Notes: a model not told the origin generated them from the sequence alone. Counted from the first letter of the stretch, positions 16,819 through 26,382 are shown. The stretch is DNA of 64,000 nt from Anaerolineales bacterium (GCA_025056175.1 JANWWK010000008.1:1-64000), one strand, 5' to 3'. Program-made: numbers and translations.

Positions 16819-19581
16819 ATGGCAAAAAAATGGGTATATCTTTTTGAAGAAGTCGCTGAAGCAGAACGCTATGCCGGTGATTGGGAAGGCGTGCGCGCCC
16901 TGCTCGGCGGGAAAGGTTCCGGCCTGGCCGATATGACCCGCGCTGGCGTGCCGGTGCCGCCCGGTTTTACCGTCACCACTGAAGCCTGCAACGAATTTCG
17001 CAAGACCGGCCAGTTCCCCGAAGGGATGTGGGAGCAGGAATTAGAAGCCCTGAAAGTCGTCGAAGAGAAAACCGGTAAAAAATTCGGCGACCCGAACAAC
17101 CCCCTGCTCGTCTCCTGCCGCTCTGGGGCCAAGTTCTCTATGCCGGGTATGATGAACACCATCCTGAATATCGGCATGAACGACGAAGTAGTGGAAGGCA
17201 TGGCGAAATTGACCGGCAATCCGCGCTTTGCGTGGGATTCTTACCGCCGCCTGGTAGAAATGTTTGGCACCACCGTCTTCGGGCTGGATGACGAAGTGTT
17301 TGAGCATCCGATGGCCGAATACAAGGCCAGCAAAGGCTACAAGCTCGATACAGAAATGACTGCCGAAGACTGGAAAGCCCTGGTCGCCATTTTCAAGGAA
17401 GAGTACAAAAAAGGCGTGGGCGAAGACTTCCCGCAGGATGTGTACAAACAGCTGGAACTGGCAACCAAAGCCGTCTTTGAGTCCTGGATGGGCAAGCGCG
17501 CAATTGACTACCGCCGCGCCACCGGCATTTCAGACGACCTCGGCACTGCTGTCAACATCGTCACGATGGTGTTCGGCAACATGGGCAACGACTCTGGTAC
17601 GGGCGTGGCTTTCACCCGCAACCCCTCCACTGGCGATAAAAAGATGATGGGCGAATACCTGCTCAACGCCCAGGGCGAAGACGTGGTGGCGGGCATCCGC
17701 AACACCGACCCGGTCGAACACATGGCCGAGACGATGCCCGAAGTGTACGCCCAGTTCATGGAAATTGCCGACAAACTGGAAAAGCACTACAAAGACATGC
17801 AGGATGTCGAGTTCACCATCGAACGCGGCAAACTGTGGATGCTGCAAACCCGCAACGGCAAGCGCACTGCCAAAGCCGCCGTCAAAATTGCGGTGGATAT
17901 GGCGAATGAGGGCCTCATCTCGAAGGAAGAAGCCGTCCTGCGCGTCAGCCCGGAAAATGTCGATTCGCTCCTGCACCCGCAGTTCGATGAAAAGGCCAAA
18001 AAGGAAGCTCAGAAAGCCGGTCAGTTCTTCGCCAAAGGCGTCAACGCTTCGCCGGGTGCGGCTGTCGGTCAATGCTATTTCGATGCCGATACCGCTGAAA
18101 AGATGGCGAAAGAACACAAGCAAGACACCATCATGGTGCGCCCCTTCACCAAGCCCGATGACGTTCACGGCATGATTGCCTCCAAAGGCGTGCTGACCAG
18201 CGAAGGCGGCGCGACTTCACACGCGGCGGTCGTGGCGCGTCAGTTCGGCATTCCGTGCGTGGTGGGCGCTTCGTCCATCAAAATTGACATGGAAGCCCGC
18301 ACGATGACCGTTGGCGAAGTGACCGTCAAAGAAGGTGACTGGATTTCGGTGGATGGCACGACCGGCGAAGTGTTCATCGGTAAGATTCCGACCACCTCCC
18401 CCAGCCTGGAAGAACAGACCGAACTGATGACCCTGCTGACCTGGGCGGATGAAATTTGCGCTCGCCCCGAAATCCGCACCCTGCCGGATGGACGCAAGAG
18501 CCGCGGTCTGCAAGTGTGGACGAATGCTGACTATCCCAAAGATGCCCGCCGCGCCCGCTCCTATGGCGCCGTAGGCATTGGCCTGTGCCGCACGGAACAC
18601 ATGTTCTTTGAACCAGAACGCCTGCCGATTGTCCAGCGCATGATTCTGGCAAAGACGAGCGAAGAGCGCGTGGCCGCCCTGAACGAGCTGTTGCCCAGCC
18701 AGCGCTCCGATTTCGACGGTCTGTTCGAGGCCATGAACGGCTACCCGGTCATCATCCGTCTGATTGACCCGCCCCTGCACGAGTTTATGCCCGATGAAGA
18801 AGCCCTGCTGGAAGAAGTCATCACCATGCGCGTCAAGGGTGAAACACAGGGCCTGGCCGAAAAAGAAAGCCTGCTGGCCGCCATCCGCAACCTGCACGAA
18901 TCGAACCCGATGATGGGTCTGCGCGGCGTGCGTCTCTCGATTGCCATGCCGGAAATCGTGGAAATGCAGGTGCGCGCCATCTTCGAGGCGGCTGCCGATT
19001 GCACCAAACGCGGCATCGTGGTCAAACCGGAAATCATGATTCCGCTGACCGGCACGGTGAAGGAACTGGAATGGATTCAACCGCGCCTGGAGCGCATTGC
19101 CAAAACTGTGCTGGCCGAAAAAGGCATCGAAAAACTCGATTACAAGTTCGGCACGATGATTGAAATCCCGCGCGCAGCCGTCACCGCCGGAGAAATTGCC
19201 AAACTGGCCGAGTTCTTCTCCTTTGGCACCAACGACCTGACCCAGATGACCTTTGGCTACTCGCGCGACGATGCGGAACGCAACTTCCTGGTCACCTATG
19301 TCGAGCAAGGCATCCTGCCCAAGAATCCCTTCCAGACACTCGACCGCGCCGGCGTTGGCCGTCTGATGCAGATGGCAATCAACGATGGCCGCGCCACCCG
19401 TCCGGACCTGGAGGTGGGCATCTGCGGCGAACACGGCGGCGACCCCGATTCCATTGAGTTCTGCCACATGATTGGCAACAACTACGTCTCCTGCTCGCCC
19501 TTCCGCGTGCCGGTAGCCCGCCTGGCAGCCGCTCATGCGGCGCTCAAGCACTCCGGCGCCAAGGTGAAGGAAGACAAGTAA
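16819..19581 (+). CDS. ppdK: Pyruvate, phosphate dikinase
   Basis: PPDK interconverts pyruvate + ATP + Pi and PEP + AMP + PPi in the cytosol. It can serve gluconeogenesis or a PPi-dependent glycolysis. The 920-residue protein has the full order: N-terminal ATP-grasp domain (GGKGSGLADM near 31, about 1-345), swivelling phosphohistidine domain with catalytic H468 in GGATSHAAVVARQ, and C-terminal PEP/pyruvate barrel with IGLCRTEHMFFE, GLRGVRLS, PEIMIPLTG, FSFGTNDLTQMTFGY and the catalytic cysteine in EVGICGEHGG. SD AGGAGG is present. The window also encodes three pyrophosphatases that could pull the PPi-forming direction. Confidence 0.97.
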   Translation: MAKKWVYLFEEVAEAERYAGDWEGVRALLGGKGSGLADMTRAGVPVPPGFTVTTEACNEFRKTGQFPEGMWEQELEALKVVEEKTGKKFGDPNNPLLVSCRSGAKFSMPGMMNTILNIGMNDEVVEGMAKLTGNPRFAWDSYRRLVEMFGTTVFGLDDEVFEHPMAEYKASKGYKLDTEMTAEDWKALVAIFKEEYKKGVGEDFPQDVYKQLELATKAVFESWMGKRAIDYRRATGISDDLGTAVNIVTMVFGNMGNDSGTGVAFTRNPSTGDKKMMGEYLLNAQGEDVVAGIRNTDPVEHMAETMPEVYAQFMEIADKLEKHYKDMQDVEFTIERGKLWMLQTRNGKRTAKAAVKIAVDMANEGLISKEEAVLRVSPENVDSLLHPQFDEKAKKEAQKAGQFFAKGVNASPGAAVGQCYFDADTAEKMAKEHKQDTIMVRPFTKPDDVHGMIASKGVLTSEGGATSHAAVVARQFGIPCVVGASSIKIDMEARTMTVGEVTVKEGDWISVDGTTGEVFIGKIPTTSPSLEEQTELMTLLTWADEICARPEIRTLPDGRKSRGLQVWTNADYPKDARRARSYGAVGIGLCRTEHMFFEPERLPIVQRMILAKTSEERVAALNELLPSQRSDFDGLFEAMNGYPVIIRLIDPPLHEFMPDEEALLEEVITMRVKGETQGLAEKESLLAAIRNLHESNPMMGLRGVRLSIAMPEIVEMQVRAIFEAAADCTKRGIVVKPEIMIPLTGTVKELEWIQPRLERIAKTVLAEKGIEKLDYKFGTMIEIPRAAVTAGEIAKLAEFFSFGTNDLTQMTFGYSRDDAERNFLVTYVEQGILPKNPFQTLDRAGVGRLMQMAINDGRATRPDLEVGICGEHGGDPDSIEFCHMIGNNYVSCSPFRVPVARLAAAHAALKHSGAKVKEDK

Positions 19582-19606
19582 ATCCGCTCCCCCTGCATCG
19601 AACACG

Positions 19607-19644
19607 GTGGCGCAAGTCTTCGGACTTGCGCCACGTTGTTTTTA
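19607..19644 (+). terminator. Intrinsic terminator after ppdK
   Basis: A 12-base perfect stem (GTGGCGCAAGTC) closes on a TTCG tetraloop and is followed by GTTGTTTTTA. Its T-tract overlaps the stop of the convergent lipoprotein gene. Confidence 0.85.
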
Positions 19645-20157
19645 GCCATCAATTTCGCCAATTTTTTCGCCGTTCAGCCACACAGTATAACGCCCCGGAA
19701 TGAGATTTTTTATCGGCACCTGTGCATCGAACGATTGCAATACCTGCGTGCAAATGGCATTCGGGTCGGAGACCGAATAGACCTCGACATCCAGACGATT
19801 CTGTTCCTGAGAAACGTTCACGCGAACACGGAGCGCATGACACGGGGTCGGAAGCGAGCCGCGCAGCGCCAGGGTATACTCCGGCGGCAAATTCGAGACG
19901 GGTTGCAACTCGTAATCATCCAGATACACCGGGCCGGTTTGCAGGTTGGCATCTGCGGGCAAGGGGGCATAGGGGTTATCCGGGTCGGCAGGCTGGGCTG
20001 GGGGAAGATACGTCTGAACGGGTTTTCCCGAACCGGAGGGGTAGGAAGGATAAGCATTCGGGTAAGCGGGTTGTGGATTGTCGCCCTGCGAGGGGTTTGC
20101 GCACGCGCTCAACAGCGCCAGCAACAAGAGGGAAAGGAGCAACAAATAGCGTTTCAT
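19642..20157 (-). CDS. Small lipoprotein of unknown function
   Basis: The 171-residue protein starts MKRYLLLLSLLLLALLSAC, a classic lipoprotein signal with lipobox LSAC at about 17-20. The mature part begins with a Pro/Tyr-rich stretch (PQPAYPNAYPSYPSG), then a beta-rich domain (about 80-171) with VYLDDYELQPVSNLPPEYTL and RYTVWLNGEKIGEIDG. I do not recognise the domain. It is a single gene, convergent with ppdK. Confidence 0.75.
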   Translation of the reverse strand: MKRYLLLLSLLLLALLSACANPSQGDNPQPAYPNAYPSYPSGSGKPVQTYLPPAQPADPDNPYAPLPADANLQTGPVYLDDYELQPVSNLPPEYTLALRGSLPTPCHALRVRVNVSQEQNRLDVEVYSVSDPNAICTQVLQSFDAQVPIKNLIPGRYTVWLNGEKIGEIDG

Positions 20158-20272
20158 AAAGTCACCTCGTTTTGAGTAGGACGCTCAACTGTATCACGAA
20201 GTTCCCATCCGCGCAAAGAGAAGGAACAATTGCGGTAAAATCCTGTGCATTCCTCACCGTCAGTTTTTGTCT

Positions 20273-20920
20273 ATGCTCACCGAATTTGAGAACCGTTTGC
20301 CGCCAGATTTGAGAGAGCGCTTTCGCAACCTGCAAAGCCCTTTCGCCATTCAAGAGTACCTGGATTCGATGCCCTACGTGGCCGAAGAGCGCGACCGCGC
20401 ACCGCTGCAAGTGATGCTCGATGGGCAATGCCACTGCCTGGATGGCGGCTTTTTTGCTGCGCTGGCGCTGTGGCGGCTGGGATTTCCTCCCTTGTTGATA
20501 GATTTGACCCCAGAACCAGGCGCAGATGACGACCATGTCCTGGCGCTGTATCGCATCGAAGGCCGCTGGGGCGCTATTGCCAAATCTAACTACGTCAATT
20601 TGGGCTTTCGTGAACCTGTTTACAAAAATCTGCGCGAACTTGCGATGACCTATTTTGAACATTATTGTAGCATTCACAAAACCAAAACGCTGCGCGGCTA
20701 CACGCGCCCCTTCGATGCCTCACGCTACACCCACCTGCATTGGGCCTGGGACGAAGCCGGCGCAAACAGACTTTACCGCATCTTTTATCGTCGCAAACCC
20801 ATCCCGCTGATTAGCGCCTCGATGGCCGCGCGGCTGCACCCCTTGACGGAACGCGCCTATGCTGCCGAAACCCTCTACACCGATTTGCGCTGGTCGTTCG
20901 GCAACCGGGCTGAACATTAA
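20273..20920 (+). CDS. Putative transglutaminase/papain-fold protein
   Basis: This 215-residue protein has no signal or membrane segment. A cysteine in GQCHCLDGGFFAALALW, followed by GFPPLLIDLTPEPGADDDH and VLALY, suits the Cys-His order of transglutaminase-like and papain-like folds, but no database-level family is certain. A second part (FREPVYKNLRELAMTYFEHY) is helical and basic. The ATG at 20273 is preceded by a TTG two codons upstream; neither has an SD. The start of the family II pyrophosphatase gene is 84 bases downstream on the same strand. Catalytic activity is a guess. Confidence 0.55.
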   Translation: MLTEFENRLPPDLRERFRNLQSPFAIQEYLDSMPYVAEERDRAPLQVMLDGQCHCLDGGFFAALALWRLGFPPLLIDLTPEPGADDDHVLALYRIEGRWGAIAKSNYVNLGFREPVYKNLRELAMTYFEHYCSIHKTKTLRGYTRPFDASRYTHLHWAWDEAGANRLYRIFYRRKPIPLISASMAARLHPLTERAYAAETLYTDLRWSFGNRAEH

Positions 20921-21004
20921 TGGGGATAGAAAGAAAACCGCGTTTGTGCTACGATTAGCCCACTGAAAACAACCAAAACACCCAAAAACGAGGATAAACA
21001 ACCA

Positions 21005-22351
21005 ATGAGCGACCGCGTGTACGTCACCGGACACGTCAACCCCGATACCGATTCGATTGCTTCTGCCATGGGTTACGCCTGGCTCTTACGTCAACGTGAC
21101 GGTCTGGATACCGTCGCCTGCCGCGCCGGCCCCGTGAATCAACAAACTGCCTGGATTTTGAAGCGGTTGGGGCTGGAAGCGCCGATGTTGCTGACCGATG
21201 CTTCTCCGCGCTTTGAATCCGTCACCCGACAACTCGATACGCTTCCGCCCGACGCCCCGTTGACCGAAGCCTGGGCACTTGCCAGCCGCACCGGCGGCAT
21301 TGCGCCAATTGTGGAGGAAAACGGCAAACCTTACGGTATCATTGATGGTTTCAGTCTGTTCAGTTTCTTCCGCCAGGTGGTAGGGCCGCGCCTGGATACA
21401 AGCGAGCAACGTATTACCGATATTCTCTCAGCCCCCTGCCGCGAAGCCGCCGATACCGGTGTTCCCCGATTCCCGGTCAACGCCCGCATCCGCGATATGC
21501 TGAACCGGATTCTGCGCGAGGAATACAACGACTTTTTTGTAGTAGATGAAAACGGTCACTATCTGGGCGTGTGTCACCAGCGCGGGGTTCTGAACCCACC
21601 ACGTCTGAAACTGGTGCTGGTGGACCACAACGAGCCGCGTCAGGCCATTGCTGCACTCGAAGAAGCCGAGTTGCTCGAAATTCTCGACCACCACCGTCTG
21701 GGCAACCCGCACACCCACCAGCCGATTCGTTTTACGGTCGATATTGTTGGTTCAACTTCGACGCTCGTCTCCGAACTGACTGCCGAAGCCGGTTTGCTCA
21801 TGCCCGCGCCGCTGGCGGGTCTCTTGCTGGCAGGCCTGCTGGCCGATACGTTGATATTGACCTCCCCGACCGTCACCGAGCGCGATAAACAGGCTGCCAC
21901 CCGCCTGGCGCGCTGGGCCTTTGTGGGCAACGGCCCGCTGGCTGGAGAAACCATCCAATCGTACGGTCAGCAGGTACTGGCCGCTGGCGCCGGCCTCTCG
22001 AACCGCGACCCGAAAGAAATCGTCAGCACAGACATCAAGCCCTATGAAGCCGGCGGGTTCAAGTTCGCCGTCTCACAGGCCGAAGTAACCGACCTGATGA
22101 CCATTGGCGAACACCTGGAAGGATTGCGCAACGCCCTCGAACATTACCGCGAAACTCACGCACTCGATTTTGCCATGTTGCTGATAACGGATGTCGTGCG
22201 AAATTCCAGCCGTCTGGTAATTGCCAACCCCCACCCGATTCTGGATGACCTGCCCTACCCTAAATTGCCCGATGGCACACGCGATGCGCCGGGCGTCGTC
22301 TCGCGCAAGAAGCAGTTATTGCCCACCGTGCTGGGCTTGCTGGAAAAATAA
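21005..22351 (+). CDS. ppaC: Manganese-type (family II) inorganic pyrophosphatase with CBS region
   Basis: The enzyme hydrolyses PPi to two phosphates in the cytosol. The 448-residue protein starts with the DHH-family metal site GHVNPDTDSIASAMGYAWL. About 140 residues with CBS character follow (residues 70-190: PIVEENGKPYGIIDG and FVVDENGHYLGVCHQ). The remaining DHH core has LVDHNEPRQA and LDHHRLGN, and the C-terminal DHHA2 domain has the substrate motif SRKKQLLP. CBS-containing family II enzymes are usually regulated by adenine nucleotides. A DRTGG domain, present in some members, is not seen. SD GAGGAT is present. Confidence 0.93.
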   Translation: MSDRVYVTGHVNPDTDSIASAMGYAWLLRQRDGLDTVACRAGPVNQQTAWILKRLGLEAPMLLTDASPRFESVTRQLDTLPPDAPLTEAWALASRTGGIAPIVEENGKPYGIIDGFSLFSFFRQVVGPRLDTSEQRITDILSAPCREAADTGVPRFPVNARIRDMLNRILREEYNDFFVVDENGHYLGVCHQRGVLNPPRLKLVLVDHNEPRQAIAALEEAELLEILDHHRLGNPHTHQPIRFTVDIVGSTSTLVSELTAEAGLLMPAPLAGLLLAGLLADTLILTSPTVTERDKQAATRLARWAFVGNGPLAGETIQSYGQQVLAAGAGLSNRDPKEIVSTDIKPYEAGGFKFAVSQAEVTDLMTIGEHLEGLRNALEHYRETHALDFAMLLITDVVRNSSRLVIANPHPILDDLPYPKLPDGTRDAPGVVSRKKQLLPTVLGLLEK

Positions 22352-22410
22352 TGCACTGGTAACAACGTGTTAATCTCCCTTGCAAACTCAAAGGTTAAAA
22401 TTCCGCCAGT

Positions 22411-24369
22411 ATGCCCACCGAACCGCCCAACCGCTACCCCGAAGAACGCCGCATCGCCACTGTCCTGTTTGCCGATGTGCATGGGTTCACGTCGCTGGCC
22501 GAACAGCTGGATGACGAAACCGTCTCTGACCTGATTAAGGGCATCTGGCTTAGCCTGGATAAGGTCATCGAATTGCACAACGGCTACATTGACAAGCATC
22601 TGGGCGATGGCATCATGGCCGTGTGGGGTGCGCCCTTCGCCGGAGACAACGACGCGGTGGAGGCCGTCTCTGCCGGGTTGGACCTGGTGAAAGCACTCAA
22701 CGAATACTGTCAAAAGAGCAAAATTCCCGGCGCAACACATCTCAAATTGCGAGTAGGGGTCAACAGCGGGCCGGTCTTTGCCGGTTACGTGGGCATGCGT
22801 AACGAATACACCGTCATCGGTGATACCGTCAACGTGGCCGCCCGGCTGGAACAAATTGCCGAGCCAGGAACGGTGGTTATCGGCGAAAGCACGTTACAGA
22901 TGGTGCAGGGCAGTTTTCGCGTCAAGGCCTTGCAGCCCACACACGTCAAAGGCAAGGCCGAAGCCGTCCAACCTTACCGTGTTGAAGGGCGGCTGGTGAA
23001 CCCGGGGCGCATTCGCTACCAAAGCGCCGATAGCCTGGTGACCCATCTGGTTGGACGCGACGAGGAGATGGAGCATCTCCACGCTCTCTACGAGCGCACC
23101 TTTGAGAGCACCAAACCAGTCATGGCTTTGCTGAGCGGCGAAGTGGGGATTGGTAAATCGCGTCTGCTGATGGAGTTCAGCAATTCACTCGAAGCACGCG
23201 GTGACGATATTCACTTGCTCTCCTCGCGCGGGCTGGCGCAGGCTTCCAAAATTCCCTTCTACCTGTGGCGAGTTCTGCTCCGTAACCGTTTTGGCGTGCG
23301 CGAGGAAGACTCTGCCCCCATTGCTGTTGAGCGTTGGACGCGCGGGATTGAAGCCGTGTGGGATAGCGACCAGCCAGTCTCTAAAGTCGAAGCCACACAA
23401 GTATTGGGAGAAATGGTGGGACTGGCAGGCAACCTGAACCCCAGCACAGAGCAATTACAACGCATTTTTTACCTCATGCGTGAACTCTTGCGGCAAATGG
23501 GAAAACGTAAACACCTGGTGATTTTGCTCGATGACCTGCAATGGGCAGACCGGGAATCGTTGCAACTGCTCTCATATCTGCTGGCAGCCGAAGTGCCCCC
23601 GTTGCAAATGTTCATTGTCGGTGCAGCGCGGCCCGAATTTCTCAAAACGCAACCGCAGTGGCACAATCAGGCGCGCGTGATTTCCCTGCAACCGCTTGAA
23701 CTTTCCTGCCAGCGGCTTCGGCAGGCTTATCCTGACCTGAACAACCTGCCCGATTCGGTGCTGGGAGAAATTGCCCAACGCGCCGAGGGCAACCCATATT
23801 TTTTGGAGGAAATCGTCAAGAGCCTGCTCAAGGCCGGCTTGCTCTCCGAAAACCTGCCCGCCGAAGAACTGCGGGCGCGCGTTCTGGCGCAAACACCGGA
23901 ATCACTGCGCGCCACCTTGCAAGCACGGCTTGATAGTCTCTCGCGCGAGGCGCGCGCCGTTGCTTTGCTGGCCTCCGTGGTTGGACGTGTTTTCTGGGTA
24001 GGCGCTGTAATGGCACAGGCGCGCGCCGCCCCCTTGCCAGGCGCCAACCCCAACTTTAACGCGCCCGAGGCCGTGATTGACCGTTTCATCCAGGAAGGGT
24101 TGCGTCAACTGGTGCGCGCCGAACTGGCCTTTCCGCGCAGTGGGTCACGGTTTTCTGAGGAGCAGGAATACATCTTCAAGAACTCCTACCTGCGCGATGT
24201 GGCTTATAGCCTGATTCCGAACCGCAGCCGCGCCCTGTATCACAAAGCCGTTGCCGAGTGGTTGCGCGCCAAGACTGACCCGGCCTTTCAGCAGATGGCA
24301 CAGGAACACGAGCGCAGCGCACAGCAATCGGCAAAAATCAACACCGGAACGCTCACACTTCCATCCTGA
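22411..24369 (+). CDS. Class III nucleotide cyclase domain fused to an AAA-type ATPase, short C-terminus
   Basis: The 652-residue protein starts with a cyclase homology domain (about 10-175) with metal aspartates in FADVHGFTSLAEQ and KHLGDGIMAVWGAP and with NEYTVIGDTVNVAARLE. An ATPase domain follows, with Walker A LLSGEVGIGKSRLL and Walker B LVILLDDLQWAD, then helical regions with RAEGNPYFLEEIV. Members usually carry several hundred residues of TPR-like repeats after this point; here the protein stops at QSAKINTGTLTLPS just as that region would begin. It is either a short natural form or truncated. It is probably a signalling protein. Product (cAMP or cGMP) cannot be read. Confidence 0.85.
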   Translation: MPTEPPNRYPEERRIATVLFADVHGFTSLAEQLDDETVSDLIKGIWLSLDKVIELHNGYIDKHLGDGIMAVWGAPFAGDNDAVEAVSAGLDLVKALNEYCQKSKIPGATHLKLRVGVNSGPVFAGYVGMRNEYTVIGDTVNVAARLEQIAEPGTVVIGESTLQMVQGSFRVKALQPTHVKGKAEAVQPYRVEGRLVNPGRIRYQSADSLVTHLVGRDEEMEHLHALYERTFESTKPVMALLSGEVGIGKSRLLMEFSNSLEARGDDIHLLSSRGLAQASKIPFYLWRVLLRNRFGVREEDSAPIAVERWTRGIEAVWDSDQPVSKVEATQVLGEMVGLAGNLNPSTEQLQRIFYLMRELLRQMGKRKHLVILLDDLQWADRESLQLLSYLLAAEVPPLQMFIVGAARPEFLKTQPQWHNQARVISLQPLELSCQRLRQAYPDLNNLPDSVLGEIAQRAEGNPYFLEEIVKSLLKAGLLSENLPAEELRARVLAQTPESLRATLQARLDSLSREARAVALLASVVGRVFWVGAVMAQARAAPLPGANPNFNAPEAVIDRFIQEGLRQLVRAELAFPRSGSRFSEEQEYIFKNSYLRDVAYSLIPNRSRALYHKAVAEWLRAKTDPAFQQMAQEHERSAQQSAKINTGTLTLPS

Positions 24370-24374
24370 ACACG

Positions 24375-25169
24375 ATGAACGAGAACCTGTACCGATTGAT
24401 TTCCGAAGCCCTGGAACGCGGCGAGAGTACGGCGCTCTGCACCATCACCGAAGCGCATGGCTCAACGCCTCGCCATACCGGCAGTAAAATGCTGGTTTTT
24501 GAAGACGGACGCTTTATCGGCACGATAGGAGGGGGCGAGCTGGAGCGCCGCGTGCTGGACGAAGCCCGCAAGGTGATTCAAGCCGGCAAACCCGTCAAAC
24601 TGCATTACGCCATGTCGGACCCGGCGCGTGGTGATCCCGGTGTGTGTGGAGGACAGGTGGAGGTGTTCGTGGAACCAATTCTGCCCAAAGAAACCATTGT
24701 AGTCATCGGCGGTGGGCATGTGGGCAAAGCGGTTGCGCATCTGGCAAAGTGGCTGGGGTTTTGGGTGGTGGTTTCTGATGACCGTGCAGAGTTCTGCACC
24801 CCAGAAATGAACCCCGATGCCGATGTGTTCCTCCACGTCCCAATGGCAGAATTACCCCGACATTTGAACATCAACCGCAACACGTACCTGCTCCTGACAA
24901 CGCGCGGCTCGGCAGTGGATGTGGCCGGTCTGCCTGCGCTCCTGGAGACTCCTGCGCGCTACATCGGCGTCATCGGCTCAAAGCGGCGTTGGGCAACGAC
25001 TGTCAAGGCACTGAAAGAACGCGGTATCAGCGAGCAGGCGCTTGCACGCGTCCACTCGCCGATGGGGCTGGAACTCAACGCGGAAACACCCGAGGAAATT
25101 GCCGTCAGCATGATGGCCGAAATCCTGTTACTCAAACACGGAGGCGACGGGAAGCCGATGAGTAAGTAG
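24375..25169 (+). CDS. XdhC/CoxI family protein (molybdenum-enzyme maturation type)
   Basis: The 264-residue protein has the XdhC N-terminal module (TITEAHGSTPRHTGSKMLV, FIGTIGGGELERRVL) and the C-terminal Rossmann-like module (IVVIGGGHVGKAVAHLAKW, VVSDDRAEF, YIGVIGSKRR, HSPMGLELNAETPEEIAVS). Known members bind molybdenum cofactor and insert it, after sulfuration, into xanthine dehydrogenase-type enzymes. No such enzyme lies next to it. The cysteine often found after the first glycine triplet is a glutamate here (GGGE). It starts six bases after the cyclase-ATPase gene. Confidence 0.9.
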   Translation: MNENLYRLISEALERGESTALCTITEAHGSTPRHTGSKMLVFEDGRFIGTIGGGELERRVLDEARKVIQAGKPVKLHYAMSDPARGDPGVCGGQVEVFVEPILPKETIVVIGGGHVGKAVAHLAKWLGFWVVVSDDRAEFCTPEMNPDADVFLHVPMAELPRHLNINRNTYLLLTTRGSAVDVAGLPALLETPARYIGVIGSKRRWATTVKALKERGISEQALARVHSPMGLELNAETPEEIAVSMMAEILLLKHGGDGKPMSK

Positions 25170-25224
25170 GATAAGGGAATCGAAAGGACAGGAAACTTTT
25201 CCTGCAAGACTGCGTAGATTGGTC

Positions 25225-25253
25225 TTGAATCCAACAACTCCATCGGCTACAAT
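25225..25253 (+). promoter_or_regulatory. Promoter of the SPFH gene
   Basis: TTGAAT, 17 bases, TACAAT; the SPFH start is 38 bases downstream of the -10. The SD is AAGGAGAG. Confidence 0.6.
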
Positions 25254-25290
25254 GAACCTGTATTGACCGAACTCGATAAAGGAGAGAACT

Positions 25291-26382
25291 ATGGCGCGTA
25301 TTTTTGATGTCATTGAATATCGCAATGAGATGGTGGATGAAATCGTCCACCGTTTTCCCGATGACACCAGTATTGGAGATTACCGGCTCGGCTCGAATGT
25401 CATCGTCCGAGATGGGCAGGCGGCGGTCTTCTTCCGCGATGGTCTGGCGCTGGATGTTTTTGGGCCGGGACGTCACATCATCAGCACAGCAAACATTCCC
25501 AAACTGATTGATTTCATCGGCAAAGCCTTCAACGACCGCACGCCTTTCCCGGCGGAAGTGTATTTCGTCTCGATGAAGGAATTTGCCAACAAGAAGTGGG
25601 GGACGCCACAACCAATTATCGTGCGCAATCCTGGCATGGGGTTGGGCGTAGCGCTCTTACAAGGGTTCGGTACTTACTCGTTCCAGGTGGTGGACCCGCA
25701 ATTGTTCGTTACGAACATCGTTGGCAAACAGGCCAAATTCCACACATCGGAAATTGAAGAACGCCTTCGCACCATTCTGCTCTCCAAATTCCAGGATTTA
25801 CTCGGCGAAACTGCCGCCCGTAAGAGCGTGGTCGAGCTGATTGGGCTGACAGAAGAACTTGGTGCCGGCGTGCGTGCCAAAGCGCAAGATGATTTTGCTG
25901 CCCTCGGCCTGACGCTGAAATCGTTCTACATCGGTAACCTGAAGCCTTCAGAAAAGTCGGCTCAGGAACTGCGCGATATGGGCATGCTGGATATGAACGT
26001 TTACACGCAACTCCAGGCTGCCGATGCCATGCGTGACGCCGCCCAAAACCCCAGCGGAGGCGCGGGCTTGACGGCAGGCATTGGCGCAGGGATAGGAATT
26101 GGCAACATCATGAACCAGGCGCTGGCGGGTGGCATGGCAAACCAGGCGCAACAACCCACCGCCCAACCTCCAGCAGCAGCAACGGCGGCCAGTGCAGGGG
26201 CAGCAGCGGCGTCCAGCGCAGGCATCCCCGAAGTGATGACCCCCTCCGAAGCAGCTGCAATTTTGCGCGTTTCCGAAGAAGATGTGATTGCCGCCATCGA
26301 AGCCGGCGACCTGAAAGCCCGTAAATTGGGCAGCGCCTATCGCATCAGCAAATCTGCACTGGAAGAATTTTTGAAGGGCTAA
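25291..26382 (+). CDS. SPFH/band-7 protein with C-terminal excisionase-type helix-turn-helix
   Basis: The 363-residue protein has an SPFH core resembling the YdjI virion-core-like family (about 20-240): NVIVRDGQAAVFFRDG, GRHIISTANIPKL, EVYFVSMKEFANKKWGTPQPI, DFAALGLTLKSFYIGNLKPSE. It lacks a leading membrane helix. A glycine/alanine-rich linker follows (about 255-315), and the last 50 residues form an HTH_17/MerR-like fold: MTPSEAAAILRVSEEDVIAAIEAGDLKARKLG, SAYRISKSALEEFLKG. In relatives the C-terminus is often a zinc ribbon or other adaptor. The fold may act as a peptide- or cargo-binding module or bind DNA; both are guesses. Confidence 0.85.
   Translation: MARIFDVIEYRNEMVDEIVHRFPDDTSIGDYRLGSNVIVRDGQAAVFFRDGLALDVFGPGRHIISTANIPKLIDFIGKAFNDRTPFPAEVYFVSMKEFANKKWGTPQPIIVRNPGMGLGVALLQGFGTYSFQVVDPQLFVTNIVGKQAKFHTSEIEERLRTILLSKFQDLLGETAARKSVVELIGLTEELGAGVRAKAQDDFAALGLTLKSFYIGNLKPSEKSAQELRDMGMLDMNVYTQLQAADAMRDAAQNPSGGAGLTAGIGAGIGIGNIMNQALAGGMANQAQQPTAQPPAAATAASAGAAAASSAGIPEVMTPSEAAAILRVSEEDVIAAIEAGDLKARKLGSAYRISKSALEEFLKG

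Noticed and set aside
18217-19605. A 462-residue frame on the minus strand
   Set aside because: It is antisense to ppdK, with shadow-type His/Phe/Gly composition and no SD.
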